64,000 bases of DNA, from contig VUYV01000020.1 of assembly GCA_008711295.1 (NCBI GenBank), positions 4,648,200 through 4,712,199 of the forward strand. Reading direction: 5' to 3'. Each line of letters starts with the position of its first letter. Position 1 is the stretch's first letter. Shown piece by piece: positions 12,780-54,854 of the stretch. The DNA is from Anarhynchus alexandrinus (Eukaryota > Chordata > Aves > Charadriiformes > Charadriidae). A program made the translations under genes and the position numbers. Below the pieces are notes generated by a model, which worked only from the letters and a program-made list of their open reading frames with translations, was not told where the DNA came from and made no database searches.

Positions 12780-14343
12780 GATATGTGGGCTCAATCAGAT
12801 ATTTCTTTCGTACAGAAAATTTGAGGATGATTTTTCAATTATTCCCTCATTTTTTATTTTTATTCAAAATTTGCATATAGAAAATACCTAGCAGAAACTA
12901 GTAACATGAAGAGAAAGTTTATTTTCTTAACAAAAGCTTGTTGCACTATTTAGCTATAACAGGAGAAACAGATGTTTCAGCTTTACAATACCATGTCTTG
13001 CAAAACTTCCTTCTAAACGACTATTCGTGCTCTACATGTTTTGGACTCTGCATGGAGACCTCTGCTAACAGTCATGGGAAGCATTGCATACATTAGTAAA
13101 GCCCACATTAAGATAATTAGCGCTAAAAAAAAAAATCAACAAGCCTTTTTCTTCCCTTTATAGTATTGATTTAGTGTGGGTGAGAAATGCCAGATTTTCA
13201 GTCTTGAAGATTCATGTTCCACCACAGAGTAGGAGATGGAGCCAGCTTTTCCCAGTGTTCTGCCAATAAACTCTTAGATTAATCATCTCAAGGGCTAGGA
13301 GGAAGAGCCAGGCTCTACGATCTGTCAACCCTTAGTCTCTCTGATGAACCTATAAACATGGAGAACGGGGAGTAGACTACCTGGGACAAGGAATTCAAAT
13401 TCTTGATCTTCGTGGCTGTATCTATCCAAGTATTTTCTCATCAAAAATTTTCAAAATTGCTGTGGACAACAGAAATGACCAGGAGGCAGTACTGAAGCTG
13501 CACTGCTGCAAAGAGGGCTCTGGGCAGTGGTGGCAGCTATGGGAAAATGTCTACAGTGGAAGAGGCCTTTGAAGCTCATCTTATATCTTCTAAATGGCAA
13601 CCTCTGTTTTAATACAGACTGTTTTCATAAGGGGTCTGCAACCTTTTGCAAATCCTATGATGGGTTACACACATCATTTAACTCTTTGTCTAGCAGTAAC
13701 TTTACCTTCTGCAGAGCCAAATAATGTCAATATGGATACAGGCACATAACCAGATGTGATTGGATTATGGTAGCTTAAAGAATTACTGCCTGGTCCCTCA
13801 AGATGCTGAAGTCAGGGCAGTTTAAGGTAGCAGCTTTTGTTTAGTATCAAATGGCATGCTACGAACACGCACATGAACAGCTCTGAATACTCTGTGGATA
13901 GGTGGCTACTTGCTAAGCCACCTTACAGCTTGCGTTTATTCCCCTGGGGAAGGATCCACTGTAGATATGCCTCTGAAAAGAATAACATGTCCTACTAGAA
14001 GGTTTAGTATTTATTTTGGTAATAGAGCTATCCAGGTTAGCTGAGGATGACATTATTTTGCTTAGTGTTTGGAAGGGTTGCTTTAAAACCACTTGCTTTC
14101 AGGCAAAGTGATAATCAGTCTAAGCACTGTAAGACTTTTATAATGGAAGGCCAACACATCTTTTTTCATTCAGTCTGCAAGAGTAAACCGAGCACAGCTG
14201 TTTTACTGAAAACAACCCACTGGTATTTAAGTAGATTAACAAAATTAACTGTGAAAATTCTCTGCTATGTGAAAGCCAATAACCTGTTGGCCACAAGGAG
14301 GCAGGGCAAGGATTCAGTAAACTCAAAGAAATTGCTTTTATTT

Positions 14344-14361
14344 AAAAAAAAAAAAAAAAAA
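14344..14361 (+). repeat. A18 homopolymer
   Basis: Uninterrupted run of 18 A. It extends the shadow frame ending in poly-Lys and has no gene context. Confidence 0.9.
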
Positions 14362-15034
14362 GAGGAGCATTAAATTAGTTCAGTCATGAAACTCTGAACT
14401 GCTAGACAAGATAAAAAGCACTTCTCAGCCACAGTGTGTGGTTTCAGTGTTGCTGTTTTATTCTAAGAGAAGCAAATATCTTACGGTATCAAACAATAGC
14501 TGATCTGGCAGCAATTTTCTGCTTCTTTTGAAGAAGCAGATCACACATGTTTCTTCTTCATCACTTCTGTGTGATGCATAGAAAACCTCTAACACTAAGC
14601 TTTGATAGCAATAGTGGATTTACCAACTCAGAGCAAGAAGCCGTACTGCCAGGTTCACAAGGCGTTGCTCCCAAGCTAATAAATCCTGCTTCTGGGCAGC
14701 TTTGGGAGCTCTGCCTTTCACTCCCTTGGCACTTCTAGTTCTCTGCTAAAAGCAGGCAGAGGCAGTTTGGTGTCTGTAGTCCCCTACCAAGAACCTTATG
14801 CACAGTACAGTACAGTGATGGCACTCTTAACCAGATCTTTAGGACATTTCAAAATCAGCACTAACTCGAGGTCAAACTTCTAAACGATAAAGGGGCAAAA
14901 GAGGAAAATAAAGCCGAAGTATCTCTGTTTCAGAGTTAAACTGAAAAGGATTACATTTAACAGTGAAACAAAGCCTTCCACAGTATCAGCAGATCACAGT
15001 CCAAATCTATGAGTGATGTTCTATCTTAGACGAA

Positions 15035-15215
15035 GTGACTTTACTCCTAGCTCTGCCACTGCATGCTGCTGAGCTAGGTAATTTCAGTCCCCCATGCCCC
15101 TGTTTCCTCATCTTTTAAGCAGTTGCTTTCCTTCTTTGTGAAGCAGTATGAGGCCAATGGATAAAAAACATGCTACAAGAACTAGTTATTATTAATGCAA
15201 TTCAGATATGGAATG
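15035..15215 (+). repeat. CORE-SINE (MIR-like) remnant with 3' domain
   Basis: Shows actcctagctctgccactgc, then gagctaggtaatttcagtcc, tgtttcctcatcttttaagc, and a 3' part gcagtatgaggccaatgg followed by aaaaaacatgctacaag and tagttattattaat. The order fits a MIR core followed by the sauropsid tail (aagcgctttgagat, gatgaaaaatgctata, attattatt). Confidence 0.65.
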
Positions 15216-15324
15216 CACCAGATGGTAAAATCTCCAGGATTTTAATGAACTATTGTAACAGAACATATGTAATATGACGTTATTAAAACAGGCATTTAAA
15301 TGTATAGTTAGTACATACAACGTG

Positions 15325-15415
15325 ACCTGCTCTGCTCTCAGTAACTCCACTGGAATTATTTTGGATTTATGTCAGATAATACTAGGAACACAAAATAGCC
15401 CCATATGTGCAATGT
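15325..15415 (+). repeat. Possible old interspersed-repeat remnant
   Basis: The phrases gctctgctctcagtaactcc and actggaattattttggattt resemble the sauropsid repeat phrase gtaactccactgaag...ggatttacacc. Too decayed to assign. Confidence 0.3.
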
Positions 15416-16133
15416 GGTAAGGTTTTCATAGCAATGCTGTCTTAACTATTGCCTGTCCTGTTTTTATTTTTTGCTGGGGGTACTGTATTTAGTGGTCTGT
15501 TAGAGTATGCTTTCTGCATTTAATCCTGAGCAGGAAGTAAAAAACATACCCTCATGTCAAAGACGAAAATGCCTCTGACCAAGTCCCCCCTTACCTATCA
15601 TCACAAAACAGTCATCATGAAACAGCAAGAACTTTTGGGTTTTTTTTCCACTGTATTCTGTAAAAATTATGTCTTTGATCACCTTATGCTAGACTTGGTA
15701 AGCAATTCAAGCTTGTGTCAGAAGAGCCAAACATTCAATTTCAGACTGTGAGGGCAGTAGTATCTCCTTTCTCCCACAGCATTTGAGTTCTAGACAAGAT
15801 GAATTATATGACTGAGCAAAGGTGAAAAACCAGGACTGCCACTCAAGCCGCTGGCATCACACATTACAGTCAGAGACAGGTACTGACTTTGGTAAAGGAG
15901 GAACATGAAGATACTATCAGTGCGTATAATAATTCTAGCTCATCCACAATACAGACTATAAAACTCAAGTGAACTGACATTTAATATATGAGAGGCTGGA
16001 AGCAAGATATCAATTTCACATCATAAATTAGCCTTTGTGCTAGTGCCCAAAGATTTGGCTGATTACTCATTGCTTTCCCTTAGTGCTTAAGCAGTCTTTT
16101 CCAAAGCAAGACAGTTAAACCACAAAAACGTAC

Positions 16134-46366
<30,233 letters not shown>

Positions 46367-46689
46367 TTATCATCCTAAATGGCCCAACAGCCAGCCAGTA
46401 AAACTGAAAAAGACTCAAAAGACTTTTTAGGGTCTCTACTCCACATCCCACCAGTTTAAGTTTATTCCTTATATGCCACCCAGTCAAGCTTCTTGTTTAT
46501 TACTCAAGAGAGGGACTGCATTTCTTTTGTTTGTGTTTCATGTTTCTACAGGAAAAGAAGCACTCGATCCCTGACTGGGATTCCCCAGTGCTAACTCAAT
46601 ACAGATAAATAATAAATCTATAGGTCTCACTGCTCATGTTTACTGTAACATTCAGCTCAAGTTTACATATTGTTCATTTAATTTCATTA

Positions 46690-47000
46690 CATCTAATTAT
46701 ACCTCCTTGAACCACCCTAAGTATTTTTTCACTTTGTTGGTGTTCACACCCCTCAAAATTGTAGATCATTATCAAAACCTTCCTCCCCTCTGCTGTCACT
46801 CAGGCGCACTGTACCTATTTAAATTTTTTCTTTTTTTAAGTTTTTCTCTTACAAATCAAGCTTTACAACTTCTCAGCATTTTGTTGTTTCTTGAACGCAC
46901 TCCAATTACATTTACGTCCTTCTGGGGACGGGTGCCCAGAACCAGATGCACTAATACAAGCGGAGACCCATCAGGAGTGTATTCTGGTTTAATTTCCATT
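46690..47000 (-). mobile_element. Ancient L3/CR1-type LINE remnant, reverse orientation
   Basis: The + strand reads acacccctcaaaattgtaga, a decayed middle with cagcattttgttgtttcttg, then ctccaattacatttacgtcc and ggtgcccagaaccagatgca, ending caagcggagacccatcagg. This is the order of an antisense amniote L3/CR1 (cacccctcagtcttctc, ttgttgctctcctctgg, tccaatttgtctacatctt, ggtgcccagaactggac, aggcctcaccagtgc). It accounts for much of the chance 209-codon frame at 46707-47336. Confidence 0.6.
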
Positions 47001-47959
47001 TTGGAAAAAACAAAACAAAACTGTAATTTTGTTAACCCTACCAGATGCTTGCTATCTCCAGCAAAAGCTGAAAGGAAGAAAAGGCACCACCGAGACTATG
47101 CGGAAGAATTTCTCCAAATGCAAAAGGCTAGCTTACTTTTGCCACTTCTATTAAAATATGTAACTCAAAGCTGTGTTTACAATACTCAGATTACCAAAAT
47201 TTCTGCCTCCTTGTGCCATGCATTCCAGGCACAAGGTTTAAAAATGGAATTCCTTCTATCTCGTAAGCTACAAACAAGTTCACAACGCGTGTGGAGGGGA
47301 CTCCTACGATGTACTAGCAATTCGTTCAGTCAATGACAGCTCAGACAGGTTTCCAAAAGTTTGCAGGAAAGAAAGGGAAAGTGGGGAAGGGGAGTCTGAA
47401 AGAATGCAGAGGAATCTGCCATAATAAGGAACAGATTAACTTCAGCTCTGTTTGACAATTTATAACATTATTTTACCAATACATCTTCCAACAGCTTCAA
47501 AATTGCCAGCCCTCCAACTCAGAAAAAAAAGGTGACATGCTTCTGGACTAGCAAGTCACTACAGAGTGCTTTTTAAAAAGGATACGGAGAATACATGTAT
47601 ATTACTTTCTGAGTTTATGTTGCAACTTCTGGGGCATATTGGTGTTTGCAAAATCTTATGGACTTAATGACAGAGCACAGTCTGATTTACTGAAAATTCT
47701 CAGCAAAAAAGCAAGCATTTTTTTCCTACTAATTTTCAATTTCAGCATCCATCCATCTAAAGGTTTAGGATCATTAGGAAATCAAGAAAACCTAAAATTA
47801 AACTAGCAAAGCCAAACAAATCCTGAACTACCAGAAATTAAGTTTTTTGCTTTGAAGGAGTTGTTACGGGTCTGTGCTTCATCAGTAGTTACAGCTTCTG
47901 GAGAGATGCAGGTAGGGATGCAGACTCTAAGCAGGGATGCTCACTAATAGAGCACTCTA

Positions 47960-48165
47960 GATTTGCGTTGGTAAGAAATAGTAATAGCAGCTCTTGCATA
48001 ATTCCTTTCATCTACAGATCTCACTATACTTTAAAAAGCTGAACAATATCGTTATTCCTGTTTTGTGGGTGTGAAACTTAGGCAAGTAATTTTGCCTTTT
48101 TGTGCCTTGGGTCAGCCAAGAAGCCAGTGGCAAAACCACAAATAGAGATCAGCTCAATCCCCCAG
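47960..48165 (-). repeat. CORE-SINE (MIR-like) remnant, reverse orientation, nearly full length
   Basis: Includes the 3'-tail phrase cctttcatctacagatctca, then atatcgttattcctgttttg, tgtgaaacttaggcaagtaa and ccaagaagccagtggcaaaa. The order is the same as the sauropsid element (cttttcatctgcagatctcaaagc, ttattatccccattttaca, aaactgaggcacag, gcaagtcagtggcagagcc). Confidence 0.65.
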
Positions 48166-51100
48166 CTCACACTGTCTTCTCATTCAAATTCTGCAGTATG
48201 GAAATGGCATCAAGTCTCAATTCATTTTCCTTCCTTAGGGTGTTTTTCAGCGATTATAGCTTATTCTAAATAGAATTTGTTTCCACAAAAAGCTAATATA
48301 TTTTTAGACAAAAATTAACAATTGCGACACCCCAGCAGACATCTGCTAATAGCGCTGCTCTGAGTTCACATGCATTTTCAAGAAGTATGTTCAACCATAC
48401 ATATTCTTGTTTTAACAGTGACCAGACCATGACTTGATTCTTCTCTCAGTTATGTTGGCATCAACATGCAACTCCAATGGAAGCATCATAATTGCACTGG
48501 TGAAAAAACAGGCTTGGTGAGATGAGAATCTGGGTCTCAATGTCTCAAGCAGCATGGCATAAAAACTGCCTGTGGGTATCAAACAGCTTGTTGAAGACGG
48601 GGAGACGACCTCTTTTATTGTTTTGATGGAAAGGCACAAGGCAAAGGGCAAAGGATCAAGTTGGAACAGTGATTTATAATTAGCCAATTTTAAAAATAGG
48701 CTAACAGACTAGGCAAGAACATGCAGCAAGTTCCTGTAGCTCACTGTAAACAAAAACCCCACCTTATTACCTTTCAGGCATCATCGCCAATCCTTTCAGA
48801 CCAATTCTCCACTCCAGAAGCCTATTTTTATTTTCTGTATTAAACAAATTCAGAGTACTGATCTATATATAAGCCTGGAGGTTTCACTTTCACTGAAATA
48901 GGCATTTAAGATTTTTTTTTCTAATATAAAGCTATTATCTTGTCATTTAATTCTGCAACTATACTAACTTTTGATTCACATCAGACAGTTTTAATGAGCA
49001 TTTCAGGCTTCTGTTATGAGCAAGCAATGATGAGTAATCTGTATGATTAAGGAACCCTATAAATTCTTGGCTTATTGATGGTGCCACAAAGAATACTCAA
49101 AATAGCCTAAAAGTGATGAAACAGCTAATGTTACTCCAAAACTAGGCTAAATAAGTTAATTAGAAAAACCGTCACACAGGCTTTCAGAATTGTTACATAA
49201 AATGTTTTGTAAAGCCATTTACAACTTTGACGTAATTTGAAAACACTGACCTGAAAAACCTAATTTAAGTTGCTATCCAACAGACTACTCTTTGCTTATG
49301 TGACAAATTCTGCTCAGCTTTGAGAGGATAAATGGTACAAAGGATATTGAGCTCTCATGTCTCATGAACTACCAGAAACTAAACTTGAAAATCTCCAACA
49401 CTTATTAGATGGGAAATAAAATTACTATATAATATGTTCTGCAAATTGTGCACTGTACTGCTGAATCGTACTTAGAGAGGAAAGTTCAGTCTGAAGCATC
49501 GTGAAATACTTCAGACATTACAAATAAAGAAATATAATCACTCAGAATTTCAACTGAGTTTTTACAAAACATTATTTAAATACAAAGCGCACAGCAATGC
49601 TGCCCACATTTGTTCACGGGAAATTAAGAATCTTACATCCACTTATGTTTCAGAGGTTTGGGATGAATAAAACTACATAGACAAGAATTTCACCATTGCA
49701 GTTACTTCAACCCTCTCTTCCAGTAAGTGCGTGCCACAAGTTCTCTTAAAGACTAGAGCTGATTAGCATTTGTATTTTTAGACAGCCATCCCTTTGGGAG
49801 AATGGCTACAGAAACAGAACACAACCCTTTACTACTGTGTTGAAGCACTGAATCAGAGGTGAAAGTGCAACTTACTGAGTCATTAATGCTCCTTTCCCTT
49901 GTATTCTGGGTTTTCTTGAAAAGTTCCCACCTAAGCAGTGACTAAATCATATTCAGAGATAGAAAGTCTGAAGAAGGAAGGAGGGAAAAGGGAGAGATGT
50001 ATATTAGCAGCATTTGCATAAATTAATCCTGAAATTAATCATGGTTTGCTTCCAATTCTTGACCTAACCAGTGTCTGTTCATTGTTTTCAACACATGAAA
50101 GTACTACAAAGATGTACTATTACTGTTAGCTTAAGCTGATGCAAAACCATGTCCTCCCCTCAGCAGCATTTTCCCACTGTTTCTCTTGCATTACTTTTAT
50201 TGCTTACAGAGCTTCCTAATTCTAAATATTTTTGCTCCAAACCTCATTTTAATTTGGATCAGCAAACTGGTCCAACTTACTGTAGAGCAGCCATGGTGGG
50301 CCAGAACTTGCAGGACTGAGAAGGTGAGTGAGGACTGACCTCTCTGGCAGCAGTACAGCCAGGCTGCCCTACGCCAATGTTGAAACTTCGACTTCATACT
50401 ACTTTGTATGTTAAAAACACTGAACGCTGCGTAACTAAGGTTTAATTAGGCAATACAGTATACTTAGCTCATTAGACATATTGAAGAAAAGCATAAAGTA
50501 TCCGTATGTTTCTGAGAAATGACATGTGCATGAGAGAGGAAAACAGAAAAGTAAATAAATATTTTTTTCAAAAAGGAAAACAATATTCTCATCAGGCAAC
50601 TCAGAGGGGAAGAGAATTTGTACATTAGATTAGATATCACATTATCTAAGATGACTGTCATGTATGTAGTATCAAAAGAAACATTCAGACTTTTTTTTTA
50701 ATCCTGAACAAAGGTGAAGATAATCAGAGATATCAAAATAGTAGCAGAAATACTGCATTTTAAAGTGTCTTAATAAAAAGGAATATAATGCAAAGGTCTA
50801 GAATTCAGCTTTGATTCTGTTTTCTTTGAATCACTGAACAAAACCGGCTCTTTCTCCCCTCACGGGAATTCCCTAGAACAGGGAAAATCCCTGTGAGATT
50901 AGAGTAGGTGTAACTAGCCACTGTCTAGTACACACAATTTATTGGGCTTTCATGATTCTCAGAACTGAACAAATACAAAGGAGAGAACAATTCTTGCCTC
51001 TAACTAGGAATATTAGTACAACATTGTGGTGAAAAAGTCTCAGACCTCTTTTGGATCTGGCTTGACATTTTGGTTTAGCCTTGGTCTGTTTTGTCTAGCT

Positions 51101-52763
51101 TAATTTTTAAAGATTTGAACATATGCTATGGGAAAGTATCCATAACACAGAGCCAAGACGACCACAATTCTTTTCAAAATCTGATGTTCTTGACTCGTTT
51201 ATGCTTTCATCCCTTTTAATAATCCACTAAAACATCTTATTGGAAGGTAGAAAATTTCCAAGATTTATAAAGAGACTACCTCAGGAATTTAGCTAACTAC
51301 AGCTTGGTTTAAGTACGGAGCTAGCCGGTTCTAGGTTCTTAGTCTCACTTCAGATCTTTAATGACTTCAAAAATTGTTACGAGACAATTAGAAATCATAG
51401 AAAATCTCTGTTTTTTCTTCCCCCTATGTCCCTGAACATGACAAGTTTTTCTTTTAAAAAAATTTAACTTTTCAGACAATTCAAATAATTGGTTATTGCT
51501 TGGATGTTTGATGGTCTAGGTTCTCTCTCTAGCCCTCAGTAACGAACAGTGCAGAAACACTACCCAAACTGGTACCAGGCAAAATAACTGATGCTTAAAG
51601 AGCAGTCCCTTCGCAGGACAGTGCTGAAGCACAGTGGCAGAGTGAGATGCAAAAGCTTTACCCCATCATCCATTCAGAGGGTTTTTTTAAACCTGTTTGA
51701 TTTTACAGGATATACAGTTTGTCACCAAAACACAAACAAGTGAATGATGAATTGGTGCAGAGCAGCAGGAATCTTTTCAATCAGTTTTGCCATCAGAGAA
51801 AACATATATTTTATCAAACATAATTTTTTTTTTAAAGAAACTGTTTTGTAGATCTCATTATTGAATGGGTAAACAGCTGAACTGAAACAGCTAATGAAAA
51901 TCTCTAGCAGAGGAGAAAATTAAATGAATGGCTGAGACTACAGGTAGGAGGGCCACAAGACTGATATCCTCTTCTATGTGCAATCAAAACCTCAATTTAA
52001 AAGGACCAAAATTCATAACATGAATGTCCACAGATCTTCAAGAACTTCGATGACCAATTCTGCTGACCCTCTGCACAGAAGCAAATTTTACTGTCCTAGA
52101 TACTAAAATATGAAACAAACAAGAAGGCATCTAGATGAATGTCCCAAAGCATTTACAGTAGCACGCTGTACTACACTTCAGTGAAATGATGATATCACCA
52201 AGAGATCAAAATTCCTAAATTATGTTTGGAGTATGAAACCTTCAACACAAAGGAATTATTTATTGGACTAACTGCCAAAAATAGAAAGCCTTCTTATGAA
52301 ACAACAAGCCTGTAACTATTCCTCACATCACTAGCAGTTAAATTTTGGGAGAAGGTGGGCACAACACTGATGAAGTCATAATCTGTGGAATGCCTAATTC
52401 TGAACTTGAAGCTCTAAAGGGATTAAAATAAAAACCAAATATGAATTTATCTTCAGATATTTAAGTCTCAGCAAACATTCCATCATTCTTACCAAACATC
52501 TGTTTTGTATTTAAGAAAGATTGTGGAAATTTTCAAAATTACTACTCTCTAACTTTATTTGCCTCCCACATTGTTCTTCATTGATGTCTCTCGATTATAT
52601 TATTTTTGGAACTGCAGTTACATAATTATTTTCAAGGCAATCTGATGGCAATGTTAGAATAGACTGTATCTGAAACATGCTGTGCTCACCCAGGACTGAA
52701 GAAGGCTGCCTACAGTTCCTATGCAGAACAGAATATTATATCATGATGAAATATCAGGGTTAA

Positions 52764-52766
<3 letters not shown>

Positions 52767-52795
<29 letters not shown>
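52767..52795 (+). repeat. A29 homopolymer
   Basis: The longest uninterrupted homopolymer in the window. No polyadenylation signal, retrocopy body or flanking duplication was found around it. Confidence 0.95.
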
Positions 52796-52798
<3 letters not shown>

Positions 52799-53302
52799 CA
52801 AAACAAAATAACCTTTGCAACCCAAGCAAAGAGTGATCTTTGCATGCCCAAGGAGAGATTAAGATAAACATGACATATGTGAACATTAATCTTTTCTCTA
52901 CCTCTTAAAGGAAGGACTTATCAGACAACAATGAACAAAGTGGAAATAATATGGTTGAGTAGATAGGCCACTGGGTCCTTGTTCTTGTCATCGTGATTTT
53001 TTATACACTAGTAAATCAACAAAGTAATCTGTGTTTCTGCTCTACTCTCATGCAGAAAATAGAGCAGCTATTGACCCCCCAACAAATCTTGTCATCAGTC
53101 TTTTCCAGTCTTTTTTTTTTTAAATTTAAAAAATAAAAAGGAACCCCCATCCACCCAAGGTATTGGCATTTTGCACACAAGCATATTGTGCTTTATAAAC
53201 TACAATATTAACAGCAACATCATAGATGTGTTCTCACTACATAGTCATCAAGATGAAGTACAGTGCAGTCCAAATATTAATAATTTTCTTCAATAAGATG
53301 GG

Positions 53303-53868
53303 ATGGAGGTCATTCTCCCCCTCTACTCTGCACTGGTGAGGCCACAACTGGAATACTGTGTCCTGCTTTGGGCTCCCCAGTTCAAGAGGGACAGGGAACT
53401 GCTGGAGAGCGTCCAGCGTAGGGCAACTAAGATGATTGAGGGATTGGAGCATCTCCCTTATGAGGAAAGGCTGAGAGAGCTGGGACTCTTTAGCCTGGAG
53501 AAGAGAAGGCTGAGGGGAGACCTTATTACTGCGTACAAGTATCTAAAGGGTGGGTTGAAGGAGGATGGAGCCAGACTCTTTTCAGTGGTTCCCAGTGACA
53601 GGACGAGGGGCAATGGGCACAAGTTGGAACATAGGAAGTTCCATTCAAACACAAGGAAAAACTTCTTTACGGGTAGGGTGACAGAGCACTGGCACAGGCT
53701 GCCCAGGGAGGTTGTGGAGTCCCCTTCTCTGGAGATTTTCAAGACCCGCCTGGATGCAGTCCTGAGTAATGTGCTCGAGGCAATCCTGCTTTGGCAGGGG
53801 AGTTGGACTAGATGATCTCTAGAGGTCCCTTCCAACTCTGAAAATTCTGTGATTCCATGATTCCATGA
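53303..53868 (+). mobile_element. CR1 LINE, 5'-truncated 3' end (young copy B, longest)
   Basis: The longest of the three young copies. It adds about 85 bp at the 5' side with the RT C-terminal segment ([20 protein letters not shown]) before the shared [13 protein letters not shown] part. The frame runs intact from a chance Met at 53303 to a stop at about 53815 (170 codons), which is only the tail of the RT ORF and cannot support retrotransposition. The end carries ATTCTGTG then ATTCCATG repeats. It is nearly identical to the copy at 3805. Confidence 0.95.
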
Positions 53869-54061
53869 AGACATTGCTCTAAAAGCTCATACCCAGGACA
53901 ATAATTTTGGCCAGTATGGTATTTTTCATCAAGTTTGTAAGTACAGTGGTTCCCGCAGAATCCAAATGGGTCACAAATGAAAAGTATAATCAAAACGGTA
54001 CTTAGCTAAATATATTTACTCAATTATCATAGATAATAAAGGTAATCAATATATTTAAACT

Positions 54062-54250
54062 GGAGAGGAGAAGAGGGGAGAGGAGGGGAGAGGAGGGGAG
54101 AGGAGGGGAGAGGAGGGGAGAGGAGAGGAGNNNNNNNNNNNNNNNNNNNNNNNNNNNNNNNNNNNNNNNNNNNNNNNNNNNNNNNNNNNNNNNNNNNNNN
54201 NNNNNNNNNNNNNNNNNNNGAGGAGAGGAGAGGAGAGGAGAGGAGAGGAG
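54062..54250 (+). repeat. GGAGA-type satellite with assembly gap
   Basis: Positions 54062-54130 and 54220-54250 are pure A/G arrays: a 10 bp unit aggaggggag repeated about five times, then a 5 bp unit aggag. Five GGGG runs spaced exactly 10 bp (54075, 54085, 54095, 54105, 54115) fit a G-quadruplex pattern. Ns fill 54131-54219 (89 bases), so the true length is unknown. The Ser/Leu/Pro frame across it is an artefact. Confidence 0.95.
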
Positions 54251-54311
54251 TTGAGTTGGAAGGGACCTACAACCATCATCCAGTTCAACTGCCTGACCAC
54301 TTCAGGGCTAA
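54251..54311 (-). mobile_element. CR1 3'-end fragment abutting the satellite
   Basis: The + strand reads ttgagttggaagggacctac, aaccatcatccagttcaact and gcctgaccacttcagggc, the reverse complement of a CR1 3' UTR. The side facing the satellite is the CR1 3' terminus, where the ATTCTRTG tail would normally be, so the satellite occupies the tail position. Confidence 0.75.
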
Positions 54312-54812
54312 ATACGCAGTGCTAGACAAGTTTTTACTTTGAAACTATCTTACCCTTGATTCACTGATAAAAACAAGCTTTATCTGAAGTCCAATCTAAT
54401 TATAAAGGCATCTACTAAAATCTTGGATTACAATAACATTAAGGCTTGTGGGGCAAAGATGAAAATGTGCAGGAGGAGGTGCCTGGGCTTTGCTGGCCGA
54501 GGTTAACTCTCCTGTGAGAGTAAGTACCTTTACTTTTTTCATCATTTAAACTCTCTTGGGAAAGGCAGATCTCCAAAAATCAGAAAGGTATAATTCTGTA
54601 TAACTCTGGCTTGTGATGCCTGCTGATGGACAATTCCCATGTCTCCATTAATGTCCAGAATTTAATGAGTAACAAGGAATGAAAAGTGAAGAAAAATTTG
54701 CTCATTTTTGCAGCAAAACCACCAACTGCTTTTTTCCCAATAGGTAATTTTTTACTTTGTTCTTTCTGGGGAAAAAAAAAAGGGAAAATAATAATAAAAA
54801 AATATATTGAAC

Positions 54813-54854
54813 AATACTAACAGGATCTTCCCAATGAATAATACTAACAGGATC
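54813..54854 (+). repeat. 15 bp direct repeat pair
   Basis: Exact copies of aatactaacaggatc at 54813-54827 and 54840-54854, 12 bases apart. No element lies between them. Confidence 0.9.

Larger units (their letters stand above)
1..16133 (-). other. RBKS: RBKS intron 7 (incomplete; continues below position 1)
   Basis: This is the sequence after the exon 7 donor. No terminal RBKS exon (GAGDSF to stop) and no other gene is recognisable on either strand. Contents noted separately: two young CR1 copies in opposite orientation, a CR1 tail fragment at 12681, five CORE-SINE-like remnants, a purine microsatellite at 8907 and a GC-richer block at 10985-11520. Stretches 1-2700, 4280-7340, 12780-15030 and 15420-16133 hold only unremarkable AT-rich sequence to my eye. 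It could include unrecognised 3'-UTR or intergenic sequence if the last exon was missed. Confidence 0.75.

Noticed and set aside
1..16133. MRPL33 (RBKS neighbour in mammals) or a terminal RBKS exon
   Set aside because: No frame resembling the MRPL33 AGTGFCFN segment or the ribokinase GAGDSF segment was seen on either strand.
46707..47336. 209-codon plus-strand frame
   Set aside because: Much of it is antisense of an old L3/CR1-like remnant; no protein family resemblance or gene signals.
52690..52800. Possible retrocopy ending in the 29-base poly-A
   Set aside because: No polyadenylation signal, coding body or target-site duplication could be found around it.
53458..53874. 138-codon minus-strand frame
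   Set aside because: It is the antisense of the young CR1 copy; the same frame recurs antisense to the copies at 3805 and 11740.
54055..54300. Ser/Leu/Pro repeat frame with undetermined residues
   Set aside because: It reads through the GGAGA satellite and the N gap.
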